A program made the position numbers and the translations under genes. Source: Rhodospirillaceae bacterium (GTDB taxonomy: Bacteria > Pseudomonadota > Alphaproteobacteria > Rhodospirillales > Rhodospirillaceae). From it: a stretch of 64,000 bases of DNA. The notes under the pieces are model-generated. The model was not told the origin of the DNA and did not search any database. It saw only the letters and a program-made list of their open reading frames with translations. The stretch is from positions 1-64,000 of the forward strand of contig JAIBCD010000010.1 in NCBI GenBank assembly GCA_019694335.1, written 5' to 3'. Shown here one piece after another: positions 54,051 to 64,000 of the stretch (its first letter is position 1; the number at the start of each line of letters is the position of its first letter).

Positions 54051-54905
54051 CTAGACCGCCGCGTCCGCGGCCACCGCGGCGCGCAGACTCAGCAAGGCCG
54101 CGGCCAGCACTTCGCTGTCGCTTTCCGTCGGATACACCACATGGGCGGGACGCACGAACTGCGGCGCACCCTCGACCGGGAACAGCCGCCCGGTGGCCAT
54201 TTCCTGCGCCACCACGCGCGGCGGGAAGTAGCCGGCGCCGCCGTGAACCAGAATATGGCGCAGACCGAGCGCGCCGAGGCTCACATGTAAACCAGGCGCG
54301 CTGAATTGCGGGAACTGGTCCGAGTGCCAGGCCTCGAAATCCTCGCCCCAGTCGACGAACACATAGTCGGCCTCGCCGGGCCCGCCATGGCCTTCGCGCG
54401 TCGCCATCATGATCAGCTTCTGGTCCATGAGCTTCTCGATGGTGAACCCGGGCCGCGCTTCCGGGGCGTAGATCAGCACGAAATCCAGGAGCCCGTCGGC
54501 GAGGTGGCGCATGAGCGAGGACGGCGTGCCGACCTCGGCGCGCACCGCCACATCGGGGCGCGCATTGCGGAACTGCCCCATCCACACGAGAAGGATGCGT
54601 TCCCACAGCGAGAACTGGCCGCCGATATTGAGCACGGCGCGCATCTCGGCCGGGAGCGCGATGTCCTGCCGCGCCTGCTGCAGCACATGCATCATGGTCG
54701 AGGCATGGGGCTGGAAACGGCGGCCCGCCGTGGTGAGCGTGACGCCCGACTTGCGGCGTTGGAACAGGGGCTGGCCGAGGCGGACCTCGAGTTCCTTGAT
54801 TCGGGCGCTGACAGTGGACTGGGTGACGTTCAGGGACTCCGCGGCACGCACGAAGCTGCCGGCCTCCACCACCTCCAGAAAGGTGCGGATCTGGTCCATA
54901 TCCAT
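54051..54905 (-). CDS. LysR-family transcriptional regulator
   Basis: This 284-aa protein has an N-terminal winged HTH (MDQIRTFLEVVEAGSFVRAAESLNVTQSTVSARIKELE, residues about 3-40) and a periplasmic-binding-protein-like effector domain. The effector and targets are unknown. No divergently transcribed gene shares its promoter; the modC gene ends on the same strand about 225 bases upstream. The 19-bp dyad at 54961-54979 is a likely autoregulatory site. Confidence 0.92.
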   Translation of the reverse strand: MDMDQIRTFLEVVEAGSFVRAAESLNVTQSTVSARIKELEVRLGQPLFQRRKSGVTLTTAGRRFQPHASTMMHVLQQARQDIALPAEMRAVLNIGGQFSLWERILLVWMGQFRNARPDVAVRAEVGTPSSLMRHLADGLLDFVLIYAPEARPGFTIEKLMDQKLIMMATREGHGGPGEADYVFVDWGEDFEAWHSDQFPQFSAPGLHVSLGALGLRHILVHGGAGYFPPRVVAQEMATGRLFPVEGAPQFVRPAHVVYPTESDSEVLAAALLSLRAAVAADAAV

Positions 54906-54960
54906 GGGAATCCCCCCACTGAAATCGCCTGCGGAATCACCGCGGTACCCGACGTGTCAT

Positions 54961-54979
54961 CAATCGGTAATATCGATTG
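54961..54979. promoter_or_regulatory. Candidate LysR operator
   Basis: CAATCG (54961-54966) and CGATTG (54974-54979) form a perfect dyad with a seven-base AT-rich centre (GTAATAT), 56-74 bases upstream of the LysR start. Size and position fit a LysR recognition site. Confidence 0.5.
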
Positions 54980-55129
54980 GTGAATCACAAATAATTCATT
55001 TGCCCGATATGTTGCCTCACCTTAAATCTAGGGGCAAGGCAACTCCCGGGGCGACCTGGGAAACCGAGAGGCCGGCGCCGGATGTACGCGCTCGGCCTCG
55101 AACTTTTTCTGGGCCCCGGCTTCTCTCAA

Positions 55130-55771
55130 TCAGGCCGTCACCCGGCCCGCCGCGATCCTTACCATCGCCCCCGCCAGGCGGTTCGCCTCCCCCTCGGCAT
55201 GCGTCACATAGAGGATCGGCAGGCGCATCTCGTCCCGCAGCCGTTCGATATAGGGGAGGATCTCTTCCTTCCGGGCCGCGTCCAGGGAGGCGAGCGGCTC
55301 ATCCATCAAAAGCAGTTTGGGGCTGGCCAGGAGCGCCCGCCCAATCGCCACCCGCTGCTGCTCGCCGCCGGAGAGCGCGCCCGGCTTACGCGCGAGCAGG
55401 TGTTCGAGGCCGAGCAGCGCCATCACCTGATCCGGCTGGACGTAGCGTGCCTCCGGCGCCGTGAGCCGATAGCCGTAGAGCAGGTTGTGCTCCACCGACA
55501 TATGCGGGAACAAACGCGCGTCCTGGAAGACATAGCCGACACGCCGATGGTTTGGCGCGAGGTTGATGCCCTGGGCGGAATCGAACAGCACCGCGCCATC
55601 CACGGCGATGCGCCCCCGCGCGGGCTTCAGGACGCCCGCGATCATATTCAGCACCGAGGTCTTGCCGGCGCCCGACGGCCCGAACAGCGCGGTCAAACCG
55701 GCAGCCGCGGTGAAGCGCACCGCCAGCGCGAAGTCGCCGAGCCGCGTTTCCACGTCGACGTCGAAGCTCAT
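55130..55771 (-). CDS. modC: Molybdate ABC transporter ATP-binding protein, lacking the usual C-terminal domain
   Basis: This 213-aa ABC ATPase has Walker A GPSGAGKT (31-38), the signature LSGGEQQRVAIGRAL and Walker B LLLMDEPLASLD. Sequence order and pairing with modB fit ModC, but typical ModC is about 350 aa because of a molybdate-binding TOBE/MOP domain, and here the protein stops after the ATPase core (ending MVRIAAGRVTA). It overlaps modB by four bases. Sulphate or tungstate as substrate is possible. Confidence 0.82.
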   Translation of the reverse strand: MSFDVDVETRLGDFALAVRFTAAAGLTALFGPSGAGKTSVLNMIAGVLKPARGRIAVDGAVLFDSAQGINLAPNHRRVGYVFQDARLFPHMSVEHNLLYGYRLTAPEARYVQPDQVMALLGLEHLLARKPGALSGGEQQRVAIGRALLASPKLLLMDEPLASLDAARKEEILPYIERLRDEMRLPILYVTHAEGEANRLAGAMVRIAAGRVTA

Positions 55772-56457
55772 GTGCTTTTGGCGACGATGCGCCGCTCCAT
55801 AAATTCGGCGCCAAGCACCGCCACCAGCGACACCACCACCGACAATCCGGCGAGACGCAGCGCCGCGTCCTCGCCGCCGGACGATTGCAGCAGGCTGTAG
55901 ATCGCGATCGGCAAGGTGCGGGTCTCGCCCGGGATGTTCGAGACGAAGGTGATGGTTGCGCCGAATTCGCCGAAGCTTTTGGCGAAGCTTAGGACCGCGC
56001 CGGCGATGATTCCCGGCAGGGCCAGGGGCAAAGTGATGGTGAAAAGCACCCGCCACCAGCCGGCACCCAGGGTGCGCGCCGCCGTCTCCAGCCGTCTGTC
56101 CACGGCGACGATCGACAGCCGCATGGCGCGCACCATCAACGGCAAGCCCATGATGGCGGCGGCCAGCGCAGCACCCGTCCATTTGAAGGCGATGGTGATG
56201 CCAAACACATTCTGCAGGAACTGCCCGATGGGGCCGCGCGTACCGAACAGCAGCAGAAGAAAGAACCCCGTCACCACCGGCGGCAGCACCAGCGGCAGAT
56301 AGACGATGCCGTGCACCAGGCTCTTGAGCGGGAATTCCAGCCGCGCAAGCACATAGGCCAGCAGGAAGCCCACCGGCAAACTCGCCAGCGTGCCCCACAA
56401 GCCCACCTTCAGGCTGAGGAACACGGCCTCCCATTCGGCGGGCGTGAAATCGAACAT
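55768..56457 (-). CDS. modB: Molybdate ABC transporter permease
   Basis: This 229-aa protein has five hydrophobic segments and the permease EAA-type loop (TAARTLGAGWWRVLFTITLPLALPGIIAG), matching ModB; it ends ATITFVSNIPGETRTLPIAIYSLLQ, a ModB hallmark. ATG 56457 gives the conserved N terminus. No modA binding-protein gene is adjacent on either side, so the binding protein must be encoded elsewhere. It overlaps modC by four bases. Confidence 0.88.
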   Translation of the reverse strand: MFDFTPAEWEAVFLSLKVGLWGTLASLPVGFLLAYVLARLEFPLKSLVHGIVYLPLVLPPVVTGFFLLLLFGTRGPIGQFLQNVFGITIAFKWTGAALAAAIMGLPLMVRAMRLSIVAVDRRLETAARTLGAGWWRVLFTITLPLALPGIIAGAVLSFAKSFGEFGATITFVSNIPGETRTLPIAIYSLLQSSGGEDAALRLAGLSVVVSLVAVLGAEFMERRIVAKST

Positions 56458-56489
56458 CCGCGAAGTATCCCCGCCAATATATCGCGCGT

Positions 56490-57044
56490 CTAGCCGATAA
56501 CCCTGGGCGCCGCGCCTTTGACGGCGCACAAACGTTGGCGCACCGCGGGCCGCGGCGCCTGTTCCTCGCCGTGTTCATAGGCGACGACCGAGAGCTGCTC
56601 GAACGCGCGCAGCAATTCGCCCGGCGCCAAAAGGAAGTTAGGGTTGCGCGGGCGGCCCAGGCGTTCGTTGCCCTGGCCGAAGGTCTCGAAAATCAGCACG
56701 CCTTCGGCCGCGAGCGATTCCAGCAGGTGCGGAAAGTGCGGCCGATGGAGATAATTGGTGATGACGATGCCGTCGAATGTCCGGCTCTTGAACGGCCAGA
56801 CGCCGGTTTCGAGATCGGCGGCGACGACTTCGGCCGGCGCACCTGCCAGGCCAGAGACCTCGATATCGGCCGCGGTGACCGTGAAACCCAAAGCCGCGAG
56901 CGCCCGGGTGTGGCGGCCATGCCCGGCCGCCACGTCGAGCACCGTGCCGCCCGGACGGATCAAGGACGCCCAGCGCATCACCCAGGCGGAGGGCGGAATA
57001 TCGGGGTCGGTGGGCCGATCGAAACTTGCCCCGGAACGGATCAT
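56490..57044 (-). CDS. Class I SAM-dependent methyltransferase
   Basis: This 184-aa small methyltransferase has motif I VLDVAAGHGRHTRALAALG (about 35-53), an acidic motif II (AADIEV) and motif IV-like FDGIVITNYLHRP. The fold is complete but the substrate is unknown; close relatives act on tellurite, small thiols or other small molecules. It lies 32 bases upstream of modB on the same strand and may be cotranscribed. Confidence 0.85.
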   Translation of the reverse strand: MIRSGASFDRPTDPDIPPSAWVMRWASLIRPGGTVLDVAAGHGRHTRALAALGFTVTAADIEVSGLAGAPAEVVAADLETGVWPFKSRTFDGIVITNYLHRPHFPHLLESLAAEGVLIFETFGQGNERLGRPRNPNFLLAPGELLRAFEQLSVVAYEHGEEQAPRPAVRQRLCAVKGAAPRVIG

Positions 57045-57169
57045 GACGCATCCCTTAAGGCCGGTGACGCTTCCCTTATAGTTGGGCCGGCAATTTCGTG
57101 CAAAATCAGGGAGCTGCCGCCCGTTTCCGTGGTTTGACGCCTATTTCCCAAGCGACTAAACACAAAAGC

Positions 57170-58948
57170 ATGTCCGGACCTGAATCCTTAAGCCTCGCCG
57201 CTGATTTTCCCGCCGCCACCGACGCCCAGTGGCTGAAGCTGGTGGACAAGATTCTGGCCGGCGCGGATTTCGAGAAGAAATTGGTGGCGCGCACCTATGA
57301 CGGGATCGCCCTCAAGCCGCTCTACACCCGGGCGGATTGGCATGCCGAAAACGATGCGTCGGGCCTGCCCGGCGGTGCGCCCTATACGCGCGGCAGCACC
57401 GCGCTGGGCAACACCGTTTCCGGTTGGGACATCCGCCAGGCGCATGGTGGCGACCCGGGCGTGGTCAACAAAGCCATCCTTGAGGATCTGGAGCGCGGCG
57501 TCACCTCGATCCTGCTGCGGACCGATGGCGCGGCGCTCGACCGCGTGCTCGCGGGCGTGATGCTCGACCTCGCGCCCGTGATCCTGGACAGCCCAGGCGC
57601 CACGTTGCCGGCCGCGACCGCGTTGATGAAGCTGCTGACGGCGCGCGGACAGCAAAAAGTTTTCGCGGGCAACTTTGGCCTCGACGATCTCGGCAACGGC
57701 CTCGCGGATATCGCGGCGCTGGGCGCTGCGGCCGTGGAGATCGCGCGCGATTTTCCGAAGGCGCGCGCCTTCAATGTGCGCGGCACGGTCTATCACGCAG
57801 CGGGTTCTTCCGATGCCCAGGAATTGGGCGGCGCGGTCGCGACGGCGCTCAGCTATCTGCGCGCGATGACGGCGGCGGGCATGACCATCGACGCCGCCTG
57901 CGGCCAGATCGCCTTCACGCTCGCAACCGATGCGGACTTTTTCCTGTCCATCGCCAAGTTCCGCGCCTTGCGCAAACTGTGGGCGCGGGCGACCGAGGTC
58001 TGCGGCGCGGACGCGCGTACCGCGCCGGTGTCCGCCTGCACCGCCAGCCGCATGATCAGCCGTCGCGATCCCTGGGTGAACGTGCTGCGCACGACGGTCG
58101 CCTGTTTCGCCGCGGGCATCGCGGGTGCGGATGCCGTCACCGTGCTGCCGTTCGACGGCAGCGAGCTTGCGCGCCGCGTCGCCCGCAACACGCAAGTCGT
58201 GCTCCAGGAAGAAGCCAGCCTCGCCAAAGTGGTCGACCCCGCCGGCGGCGCATGGATGTTCGAGCGGCTGACCGACGAACTGGCCGATAAGGCCTGGGCC
58301 TTCTTCCAGGAGATCGAACGCGCCGGCGGCATGACCAAGGCGTTGCCGCTGGTGGCGGAGAAGATCGCCGCCGTGCAGGCCGAGCGCGCCAGGAACATCG
58401 CCCGCCGCAAGGATCCGATCACCGGCGTCAGCGAATTCCCGAACATCAACGAGGCCGACGCCGCGCCCATTTCCGCCACATCGGGCGCCGGCTTGAAGCC
58501 CATCCGGCTGGCCGAGGGCTTTGAGCACCTGCGCGACCTGAGCGATGCCTTCAAGGCCAGGACCGGCCAACGGCCGCGCATCTTCCTCGCCAATCTCGGC
58601 GCCGTCGCCGATTTCACGGCGCGCGCGACATTCGCGAAGAACTTTTTCGAGGCCGGCGGCATCGAAGCTGTTCCGGGCGCGGGCGGCAGCAACCCGGCCG
58701 ATATGGCGCGGGATCTGAAGCACAGCGGCGCGGCGTTCGCGATCATCTGCGGCACCGACACCGGTTACGCCGGGAACGCGGCCGCCATCGCCAAAGCCTT
58801 GAAGGATGCTGGCGCCAAGACGGTTTACCTCGCCGGACGTCCGGGCGAGTTGGAGGTGCCGCTCAAAGCGGCCGGCGTCGACGAGTTCATCTTCATGGGC
58901 GGCGACGTGCTCGGCACCCTCGAACGCGCGCACAAGAAGCTCGGGTGA
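57170..58948 (+). CDS. mutA: Methylmalonyl-CoA mutase small (beta) subunit
   Basis: This 592-aa protein is homologous to the mutase large subunit but lacks the B12-binding DxHxxG motif in its C-terminal domain (reads [18 protein letters not shown]), as expected for the non-catalytic MutA chain. The TIM-barrel part aligns well ([41 protein letters not shown]). It pairs with MutB to interconvert methylmalonyl- and succinyl-CoA. ATG 57170 lacks a strong ribosome-binding site. It is followed after four bases by mutB. Confidence 0.93.
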   Translation: MSGPESLSLAADFPAATDAQWLKLVDKILAGADFEKKLVARTYDGIALKPLYTRADWHAENDASGLPGGAPYTRGSTALGNTVSGWDIRQAHGGDPGVVNKAILEDLERGVTSILLRTDGAALDRVLAGVMLDLAPVILDSPGATLPAATALMKLLTARGQQKVFAGNFGLDDLGNGLADIAALGAAAVEIARDFPKARAFNVRGTVYHAAGSSDAQELGGAVATALSYLRAMTAAGMTIDAACGQIAFTLATDADFFLSIAKFRALRKLWARATEVCGADARTAPVSACTASRMISRRDPWVNVLRTTVACFAAGIAGADAVTVLPFDGSELARRVARNTQVVLQEEASLAKVVDPAGGAWMFERLTDELADKAWAFFQEIERAGGMTKALPLVAEKIAAVQAERARNIARRKDPITGVSEFPNINEADAAPISATSGAGLKPIRLAEGFEHLRDLSDAFKARTGQRPRIFLANLGAVADFTARATFAKNFFEAGGIEAVPGAGGSNPADMARDLKHSGAAFAIICGTDTGYAGNAAAIAKALKDAGAKTVYLAGRPGELEVPLKAAGVDEFIFMGGDVLGTLERAHKKLG

Positions 58949-58952
58949 GGTC

Positions 58953-61139
58953 ATGAACAAGCAGCAGATCCCCAGTTTCGCGGACATCGCCCTCGCCTCC
59001 ACGTCCAACTCCGGGCGCCTGGAAAGCAGCGAATGGCGCGCGAAGGCCGAGGCCGAACTTGGCAAAACCCCCACGGCCTGGGAAACCCCCGAAGGCCTCG
59101 CTGTGAAACCCTTGTTCACGGCGCAGGATCTGGAAGGCATCGATTTCCTGGATACGCGGCCCGGCGTGGCGCCGTTCTTGCGCGGGCCTTACCCCACCAT
59201 GTACGTCACGCAGCCCTGGACCGTGCGCCAGTATGCCGGGTTCTCCACGGCGGAAGATTCCAACGCCTTCTACCGGCGCAATCTCGCCGCCGGGCAGAAA
59301 GGCCTGTCGATCGCGTTCGATCTCGCCACGCACCGCGGCTATGACAGCGACCATCCGCGCGTGGTGGGCGACGTGGGCATGGCCGGCGTCGCCATCGATT
59401 CCATCCTCGACATGCGCACCCTGTTCGACGGCATCCCGCTCGACCAAATGAGCGTGTCCATGACCATGAACGGCGCCGTGCTGCCGATCCTGGCGCTCTA
59501 TATCGTCGCCGCCGAGGAGCAGGGCGTGAAGCCGGCGCAGCTTTCAGGAACCATCCAGAACGACATCCTGAAAGAGTTCATGGTGCGCAACACCTATATC
59601 TTTCCGCCGACACCCTCGATGCGGATCATCTCGGACATCTTCGCCTACACCTCGGCGAACATGCCCAAGTTCAATTCCATCTCGATCTCGGGCTATCACA
59701 TGCAGGAGGCCGGCGCGACCGCCGACCTGGAATTGGCCTATACGCTGGCCGACGGCCTGGAATACGCGCGCGCGGGACAGAAAGCCGGGCTGGATATCGA
59801 CAGCTTCGCGCCCAGGCTTTCGTTCTTCTGGGCGATCGGCATGAACTTCTTCATGGAAGTCGCCAAGTTGCGGGCGGGCCGCCTGATCTGGGCCAAGCTG
59901 ATCAAGCAGTTCGCGCCCAAGAGCGACAAGTCGCTGGCTTTGCGCACCCACTGCCAGACCTCGGGCTGGAGCCTGACGGCGCAGGATGTCTACAACAACG
60001 TGACCCGCACCTGCATCGAGGCCATGGCCGCGACCCAGGGCCACACCCAGTCCCTGCACACCAACGCCTTCGATGAGGCGCTGGCGCTGCCGACCGACTT
60101 CTCGGCGCGCATCGCCCGCAACACCCAGTTGTTCATTCAGCAGGAAACCGGCACCACCCGCAGCGTCGATCCCTGGGGCGGCAGCTATTATGTCGAGCGC
60201 CTGACCCATGACCTGGCCGCCCGCGCCTGGGGCCATATCCAGGAGGTCGAGAAACTGGGCGGCATGGCCAAGGCCATCGAAGCCGGCATTCCGAAACTGC
60301 GCATCGAGGAAGCCGCCGCCCGCACCCAGGCCCGGATCGATTCCGGCCGCCAGACCGTGGTGGGCGTGAACAAATACCGCCTCGACGAAAAGGAGGACAT
60401 CGATGTCCTCAAGGTCGATAATAGCGCCGTGCGCGCGGCCCAGCTCGCCAAGCTCACCAGGCTCAAGGCCGGACGCGACGGGAAAGCCTTGGAAGCCGCG
60501 CTGGAAGCCCTGACCAAGGCCGCGTCCGGTGAAGGCAACCTGCTGGAGCTGTCGGTGAACGCGGCCCGGGCGAAGGCGACCGTGGGGGAAATGACCGCCG
60601 CGCTGGAGAAAGTGTTCGGGCGGCACGTGGCGGAGATCCGCTCGATCTCCGGAGTCTATCGCAAGGAAATGGGAGCCAAGTCCGGCGCCGTGGAAAAAGT
60701 CCTGAAACTGGTGGAAGCCTTCGCCGAGAAGGAAGGCCGCCGCCCGCGCATCCTGGTGGCCAAGATGGGCCAGGACGGCCACGACCGCGGCCAGAAGGTG
60801 ATTGCCTCCGCCTTCGCGGATTTGGGGTTCGACGTGGACATCGGCCCGTTGTTCCAGACTCCCGGCGAAGCCGCGAAGCAGGCGGTGGAGAACGACGTGC
60901 ATATCATCGGCGCCTCGTCGCTGGCGGCCGGGCATTTGACCCTGGTGCCGGCGCTCAAGGCCGAGCTCAAGAAACTCGGGCGCGAGGACATCATGGTGGT
61001 GGTGGGCGGCGTGATCCCGCCCCAGGACTTCGACGCCCTGTATAAAGCCGGCGCCGCGGCGATCTTCCCGCCCGGCACGGTCATCGGCGAGGCCGCCATC
61101 GGCCTGCTCGAAAAACTCACCCAAGCGCTTGGCCACTAA
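58953..61139 (+). CDS. mutB: Methylmalonyl-CoA mutase large (alpha) subunit
   Basis: This 728-aa adenosylcobalamin enzyme has a TIM-barrel with the substrate segment RGPYPTMY and [14 protein letters not shown], and the C-terminal cobalamin domain with [20 protein letters not shown] (His ligand in DGHDRG) and GASSLAAGH. It rearranges (R)-methylmalonyl-CoA to succinyl-CoA, closing propionyl-CoA degradation. It is in an operon with mutA and meaB; meaB starts inside its last codons. Confidence 0.97.
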   Translation: MNKQQIPSFADIALASTSNSGRLESSEWRAKAEAELGKTPTAWETPEGLAVKPLFTAQDLEGIDFLDTRPGVAPFLRGPYPTMYVTQPWTVRQYAGFSTAEDSNAFYRRNLAAGQKGLSIAFDLATHRGYDSDHPRVVGDVGMAGVAIDSILDMRTLFDGIPLDQMSVSMTMNGAVLPILALYIVAAEEQGVKPAQLSGTIQNDILKEFMVRNTYIFPPTPSMRIISDIFAYTSANMPKFNSISISGYHMQEAGATADLELAYTLADGLEYARAGQKAGLDIDSFAPRLSFFWAIGMNFFMEVAKLRAGRLIWAKLIKQFAPKSDKSLALRTHCQTSGWSLTAQDVYNNVTRTCIEAMAATQGHTQSLHTNAFDEALALPTDFSARIARNTQLFIQQETGTTRSVDPWGGSYYVERLTHDLAARAWGHIQEVEKLGGMAKAIEAGIPKLRIEEAAARTQARIDSGRQTVVGVNKYRLDEKEDIDVLKVDNSAVRAAQLAKLTRLKAGRDGKALEAALEALTKAASGEGNLLELSVNAARAKATVGEMTAALEKVFGRHVAEIRSISGVYRKEMGAKSGAVEKVLKLVEAFAEKEGRRPRILVAKMGQDGHDRGQKVIASAFADLGFDVDIGPLFQTPGEAAKQAVENDVHIIGASSLAAGHLTLVPALKAELKKLGREDIMVVVGGVIPPQDFDALYKAGAAAIFPPGTVIGEAAIGLLEKLTQALGH

Positions 61140-62124
61140 AGCGTCATTGAAGGCCTCGGATTATGTCGCGGGCGTGATCGCCGGCGACCGGGCGATTTTG
61201 GCCCGGGCGATCACATTGATCGAATCCCGCAATCCCGATCACCACAAGGCCGCCCAGGCCATGCTGGTCGCGTTGCTGCCGCGCACGGGCAAGTCGCTGC
61301 GCATCGGCGTGAGCGGCCTGCCGGGCGCAGGCAAGAGCACCTTCATCGACGCCCTCGGCACCATGCTGACCGGTTTGGGCCACAAGGTCGCGGTGCTGGC
61401 GGTGGACCCGACCTCGTCCCGCAGCGGCGGCAGCATCCTGGGCGACAAGACCCGGATGGCCAAGCTGTCGCAGAACCCCAATGCCTTCATTCGGCCGTCG
61501 CCGACCGGCGGCGCGCTCGGCGGCGTCGCCCGGGCGACCCGCGAAGCCATCCTGGTGTGCGAGGCCGCCGGCTTCGACGTGATCCTGGTGGAGACCGTCG
61601 GCGTCGGCCAGAGCGAGATCACGGTCTCGGAGATGGTGGATTTTTTCCTGGTGCTGATGATCGCCGGGGGCGGCGATGAACTGCAAGGCATCAAGAAAGG
61701 TGTCTTGGAGATCGCCGATATGATCGCGATCACCAAGGCCGACGGTGACAACGCCACCCGCGCCGCCGCCGCCGCCGCCGACTACCAGCATGCCTTGCGC
61801 ATCATCACGCCGATGGGCGCAGCATGGCAGCCGCCGGTTGTCACCATCAGCGCCATCGAGATGCGCGGCCTTGACAGTCTATGGCAGAAGATTCAATTGC
61901 ATCATAAGACGGCGGACGAGGCTGGCGCCTGGATGCAACGGCGCCGCGCCCAGGACGTTCGCTGGATGTGGGCGATGGTTGAAGACCGCTTGATGACGAA
62001 CCTGAAGACCGACTCCAAAGTCAAAGATGCGGTGGCGGAACTGGAACGCGCGCTCTCCGAAGGGCGGACCACGCCCGGCCTGGCCGCCGACCGCATCCTT
62101 AAAACATTCGGGATCGCGGAATGA
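61129..62124 (+). CDS. meaB: Methylmalonyl-CoA mutase-associated GTPase MeaB
   Basis: This 331-aa G3E-family P-loop GTPase protects MutB and controls cobalamin loading. Seen: Walker [10 protein letters not shown] (63-71), [19 protein letters not shown], and the ETVGVGQSE and TKADGDN motifs, with the C-terminal dimerisation arm. The start is a TTG at 61129, giving an 11-base overlap with mutB, a common coupled arrangement. It overlaps the hydrolase gene by four bases. Confidence 0.95.
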   Translation: MATKASLKASDYVAGVIAGDRAILARAITLIESRNPDHHKAAQAMLVALLPRTGKSLRIGVSGLPGAGKSTFIDALGTMLTGLGHKVAVLAVDPTSSRSGGSILGDKTRMAKLSQNPNAFIRPSPTGGALGGVARATREAILVCEAAGFDVILVETVGVGQSEITVSEMVDFFLVLMIAGGGDELQGIKKGVLEIADMIAITKADGDNATRAAAAAADYQHALRIITPMGAAWQPPVVTISAIEMRGLDSLWQKIQLHHKTADEAGAWMQRRRAQDVRWMWAMVEDRLMTNLKTDSKVKDAVAELERALSEGRTTPGLAADRILKTFGIAE

Positions 62125-63035
62125 CCGGGCGCAAGCGTGCCCAGGCACGGGCGCTGAAATTCGGGCAGCACGTCGCCATCGCCGGCACCCAGATGTTCTT
62201 CGGCGCCCTCACCGGCGCCATTCGTCTGGTGCGCGGCAGCCACCCCGAGGGCTGGCGCACGCTGCGTTATGGCCTGCACCGGGACGAAGTGCTCGACCAC
62301 ATGGAGCCCAATGCCCGGGTCAAACGCCGCAAGCCGGTGGTGTTTTTCCACGGCGGCGGCTGGATGATGGGCACCAAGGATTTTTACAGCCACGACCTGC
62401 TGTTCCTGGCCGAGGCCGGGCATCCGGTGTTCAACGTCGAATACCCCAAGGCGCCCGAACATCCGCACCCGTGGATTCTGAGATCCGTATTCAAGGCGCT
62501 GACCTTCATCCGCCAGAATTTCGGCGACGGCGGCGCCGTGCACCTGGCCGGGGATTCCGCCGGCGGCAACCTCGCGGTGATGGCCGGCATTCTCTGTCAG
62601 AATCCGGACCTGCTCGCGGCGATCGAGCCGGATGAAGGTCCGTTGCCGGAAATCCTGAGCGTGACTTCGCTGTACGGCGTGATGGACCGCCTCACTTGCC
62701 TCAACCCCAACACCATCGTCGGCCCGACCATGATCGAGGCTTACGGCGGGCCGGAAGCGCTGGCGCAGGAAGTCGGGCCCGCCCATGCCATCACGCCCAT
62801 GGACGTGAAGTTCACCAGGCACCCGCCGTGTTTCCTGACCTGCGGCGAATGGGATCCGCTGACCGCGTCCCACGACATGTACGCCAAGCGGCTGACGCGC
62901 GCCGGCCATAGCGTCAAGTCAAAGACCTACGCCAAGGCGACGCACGGCTATTTCAACTTCCCGGAAGGCGCGGTGAAAACCGCCTGCCGCCGCGACATGA
63001 CGGCGTTCCTCAGAGAGATCGAGGACGGCGCCTAA
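62121..63035 (+). CDS. Alpha/beta hydrolase of the HSL (hormone-sensitive lipase) family
   Basis: This 304-aa esterase-like protein has the oxyanion motif HGGGW and the nucleophile elbow GDSAGGN, with Asp in CGEWDPLT and His in ATHGYFNF completing the triad. HSL-family enzymes cleave short acyl esters. It is translationally coupled to meaB (ATGA overlap), so it probably belongs to the mutA-mutB-meaB operon. It may act on an acyl-CoA or ester intermediate, but the substrate is unknown. Confidence 0.88.
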   Translation: MTGRKRAQARALKFGQHVAIAGTQMFFGALTGAIRLVRGSHPEGWRTLRYGLHRDEVLDHMEPNARVKRRKPVVFFHGGGWMMGTKDFYSHDLLFLAEAGHPVFNVEYPKAPEHPHPWILRSVFKALTFIRQNFGDGGAVHLAGDSAGGNLAVMAGILCQNPDLLAAIEPDEGPLPEILSVTSLYGVMDRLTCLNPNTIVGPTMIEAYGGPEALAQEVGPAHAITPMDVKFTRHPPCFLTCGEWDPLTASHDMYAKRLTRAGHSVKSKTYAKATHGYFNFPEGAVKTACRRDMTAFLREIEDGA

Positions 63036-63880
63036 ACGTCCTTGGCGAGAATCCCGTACAGCTCGGGGCGGCGGTCCCGGAAGAAGCCGAAGGCGGCGCG
63101 GTTGCGGCGCACTTCGTCGATGTCGAAGGTCGCCTGCAGCACGCCCTCTTCGGTCCGGCCGAACTCCTGCACCTTGTCGCCACGGTGGCTGGCGATGAAG
63201 GACGAGCCGTAGAACGTCTGGCCCTGCTCCGTGCCGATGCGGTTCGCGGCCACCACCGGCACGACGTTCGACACCGCGTGGCCGATCATGGCGCGCTGCC
63301 ACAAATCCTTGGTGTCGAGGCCGGGGTTGTCGGGCTCGGAGCCGATGGCGGTCGGATAGAACAGGATGTCCGCGCCCATCAGCATCATGGCGCGGGCGCA
63401 TTCCGGGAACCACTGGTCCCAGCAGATGCCGACACCGATCTTGCCGTACCGGGTGTCCCACACCTTGAAGCCGGTGTTGCCGGGGCGGAAGTAGAACTTC
63501 TCCTCGTAGCCCGGGCCGTCGGGGATGTGGCTTTTGCGGTAGACGCCCATGAGGGAGCCGTCGGCGTCGACCATCACCAGGCTGTTGTAGAAATTCTGGC
63601 CGTCGCGTTCGAAGATCGAGACCGGAATCGCCACCTTGAGCTTGGCCGCCAGCGGCGCGAGCTTGACCACCACCGGGTGCGTGGCGGCGGGATAGGCGCG
63701 GTCGAAGTTCTTCTCGGTCTCCTCGCGGCAGAAGTAATAGCCCTGCAGCAGCTCCGACGGCAGAACCACTTGTGCGCCGCCCTTGGCCGCCTGCTCGATC
63801 AAGCCGATGGTTTTGTCGATGTTCGCGGCGATGTCGTCGCTGAAGGACGACTGGATCGCCGCCACGGTGATCTTGCTCAT
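63032..63880 (-). CDS. aguB: N-carbamoylputrescine amidase
   Basis: This 282-aa nitrilase-superfamily amidase has the catalytic Glu43 (LPSELLQG), Lys116 (YRKSHIPDG) and Cys153 ([12 protein letters not shown]); the segments PGYEEKFYF and YPTAIGSEP are typical of AguB. It converts N-carbamoylputrescine to putrescine. It is coupled to aguA upstream (four-base overlap), and its end overlaps the convergent hydrolase gene by four bases. Confidence 0.95.
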   Translation of the reverse strand: MSKITVAAIQSSFSDDIAANIDKTIGLIEQAAKGGAQVVLPSELLQGYYFCREETEKNFDRAYPAATHPVVVKLAPLAAKLKVAIPVSIFERDGQNFYNSLVMVDADGSLMGVYRKSHIPDGPGYEEKFYFRPGNTGFKVWDTRYGKIGVGICWDQWFPECARAMMLMGADILFYPTAIGSEPDNPGLDTKDLWQRAMIGHAVSNVVPVVAANRIGTEQGQTFYGSSFIASHRGDKVQEFGRTEEGVLQATFDIDEVRRNRAAFGFFRDRRPELYGILAKDV

Positions 63881-64000
63881 GAGCGCACCTCCGGCTGCTG
63901 CTGGGTGATGCAGTGGAACGAGCCGCCGCCGGTGATCACCGCGCGGGCCGACAGGCCCACCGTGCGCCGGCCCGGGAACAGCCTGCCGATGGCTTCCACC
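63877..64000 (-). CDS. aguA: Agmatine deiminase, C-terminal 40 residues (rest outside window)
   Basis: The minus-strand frame entering at 64000 ends at a TGA overlapping the aguB ATG. It reads ...[12 protein letters not shown], then [15 protein letters not shown], the C-terminal active-site motif of agmatine deiminase with its catalytic cysteine. AguA turns agmatine into N-carbamoylputrescine for AguB, so the pair forms the arginine-derived putrescine route. Only the end is visible. Confidence 0.92.
   Translation of the reverse strand, partial: VEAIGRLFPGRRTVGLSARAVITGGGSFHCITQQQPEVRS

Overview
The window is GC-rich, densely coded DNA from the chromosome of an alphaproteobacterium. Lineage signs are an lptC-lptA-lptB-rpoN-ptsN cluster beside a short NrnC-type exonuclease and kdsD, PHA genes with the PhaR repressor, a PraR-type XRE regulator and a Rhizobiales-like intergenic palindrome. 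A finer placement (for example Rhizomicrobium/Micropepsales) is only a guess. No phage, IS element, CRISPR array or rRNA was seen; one tRNA gene, tRNA-Leu(CAG), is present.

Layout. 1-3.5 kb: a fatty acyl-AMP ligase running off the left edge, then a compact bufferin operon (bufA-bufB-bufC) for a cysteine-rich, copper-binding modified peptide. 3.5-7.4 kb: a 572-aa orphan protein, a TonB-C lipoprotein whose 3' end is tandemly duplicated, a small secreted Cys protein and a CDP-alcohol phosphatidyltransferase. 7.5-14.2 kb: ptsN, rpoN, lptB, lptA, lptC, kdsD and nrnC, covering PTS-Ntr signalling, sigma-54 and LPS transport/KDO supply. 14.2-26.2 kb: tRNA-Leu, an NDUFA9-like reductase, a degenerate UppP homologue, gltD-gltB (ammonia assimilation), and argD preceded by what reads as a complete arginine transcription attenuator with a leaderless leader peptide; then an M61 peptidase. 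26.2-34.8 kb: an M17 aminopeptidase with a TAXI-type binding protein, glyoxalase II, a GT-C membrane glycosyltransferase with a large secreted repeat protein, and an arylamine N-acetyltransferase. 34.8-41.2 kb: PHA metabolism (phaB, phaA, phaC, an overlapping phaE-like gene, phaR) with a MATE pump inserted, then a PraR-like regulator. 41.2-45.1 kb: queA-tgt-queG (queuosine) and a DUF2937 protein. 45.1-52.3 kb: a secreted subtilase that shares a C-terminal module with the earlier repeat protein, divergent from a second GT-C paralogue, a DegT aminotransferase and a glycosyltransferase-phosphoglycosyltransferase fusion. 52.3-57 kb: a gene-poor, hairpin-rich stretch ending in a strong terminator, two small secreted proteins, a LysR regulator, modB-modC without modA, and a methyltransferase. 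57.2-64 kb: mutA-mutB-meaB-hydrolase (propionyl-CoA use through methylmalonyl-CoA), then aguB and the end of aguA (agmatine to putrescine).

How parts fit together. The PHA and methylmalonyl-CoA genes point to carbon storage and its recycling. GltBD, the argD attenuator and AguAB form a nitrogen/arginine/polyamine theme. The least explained system is the pair of loci that each place a GT-C glycosyltransferase next to an exported protein carrying the same uncharacterised LRF...QHVLW module; one locus also carries genes that could make a lipid-linked aminosugar donor. Export plus glycosylation of those proteins is the simplest reading, but it is inference.
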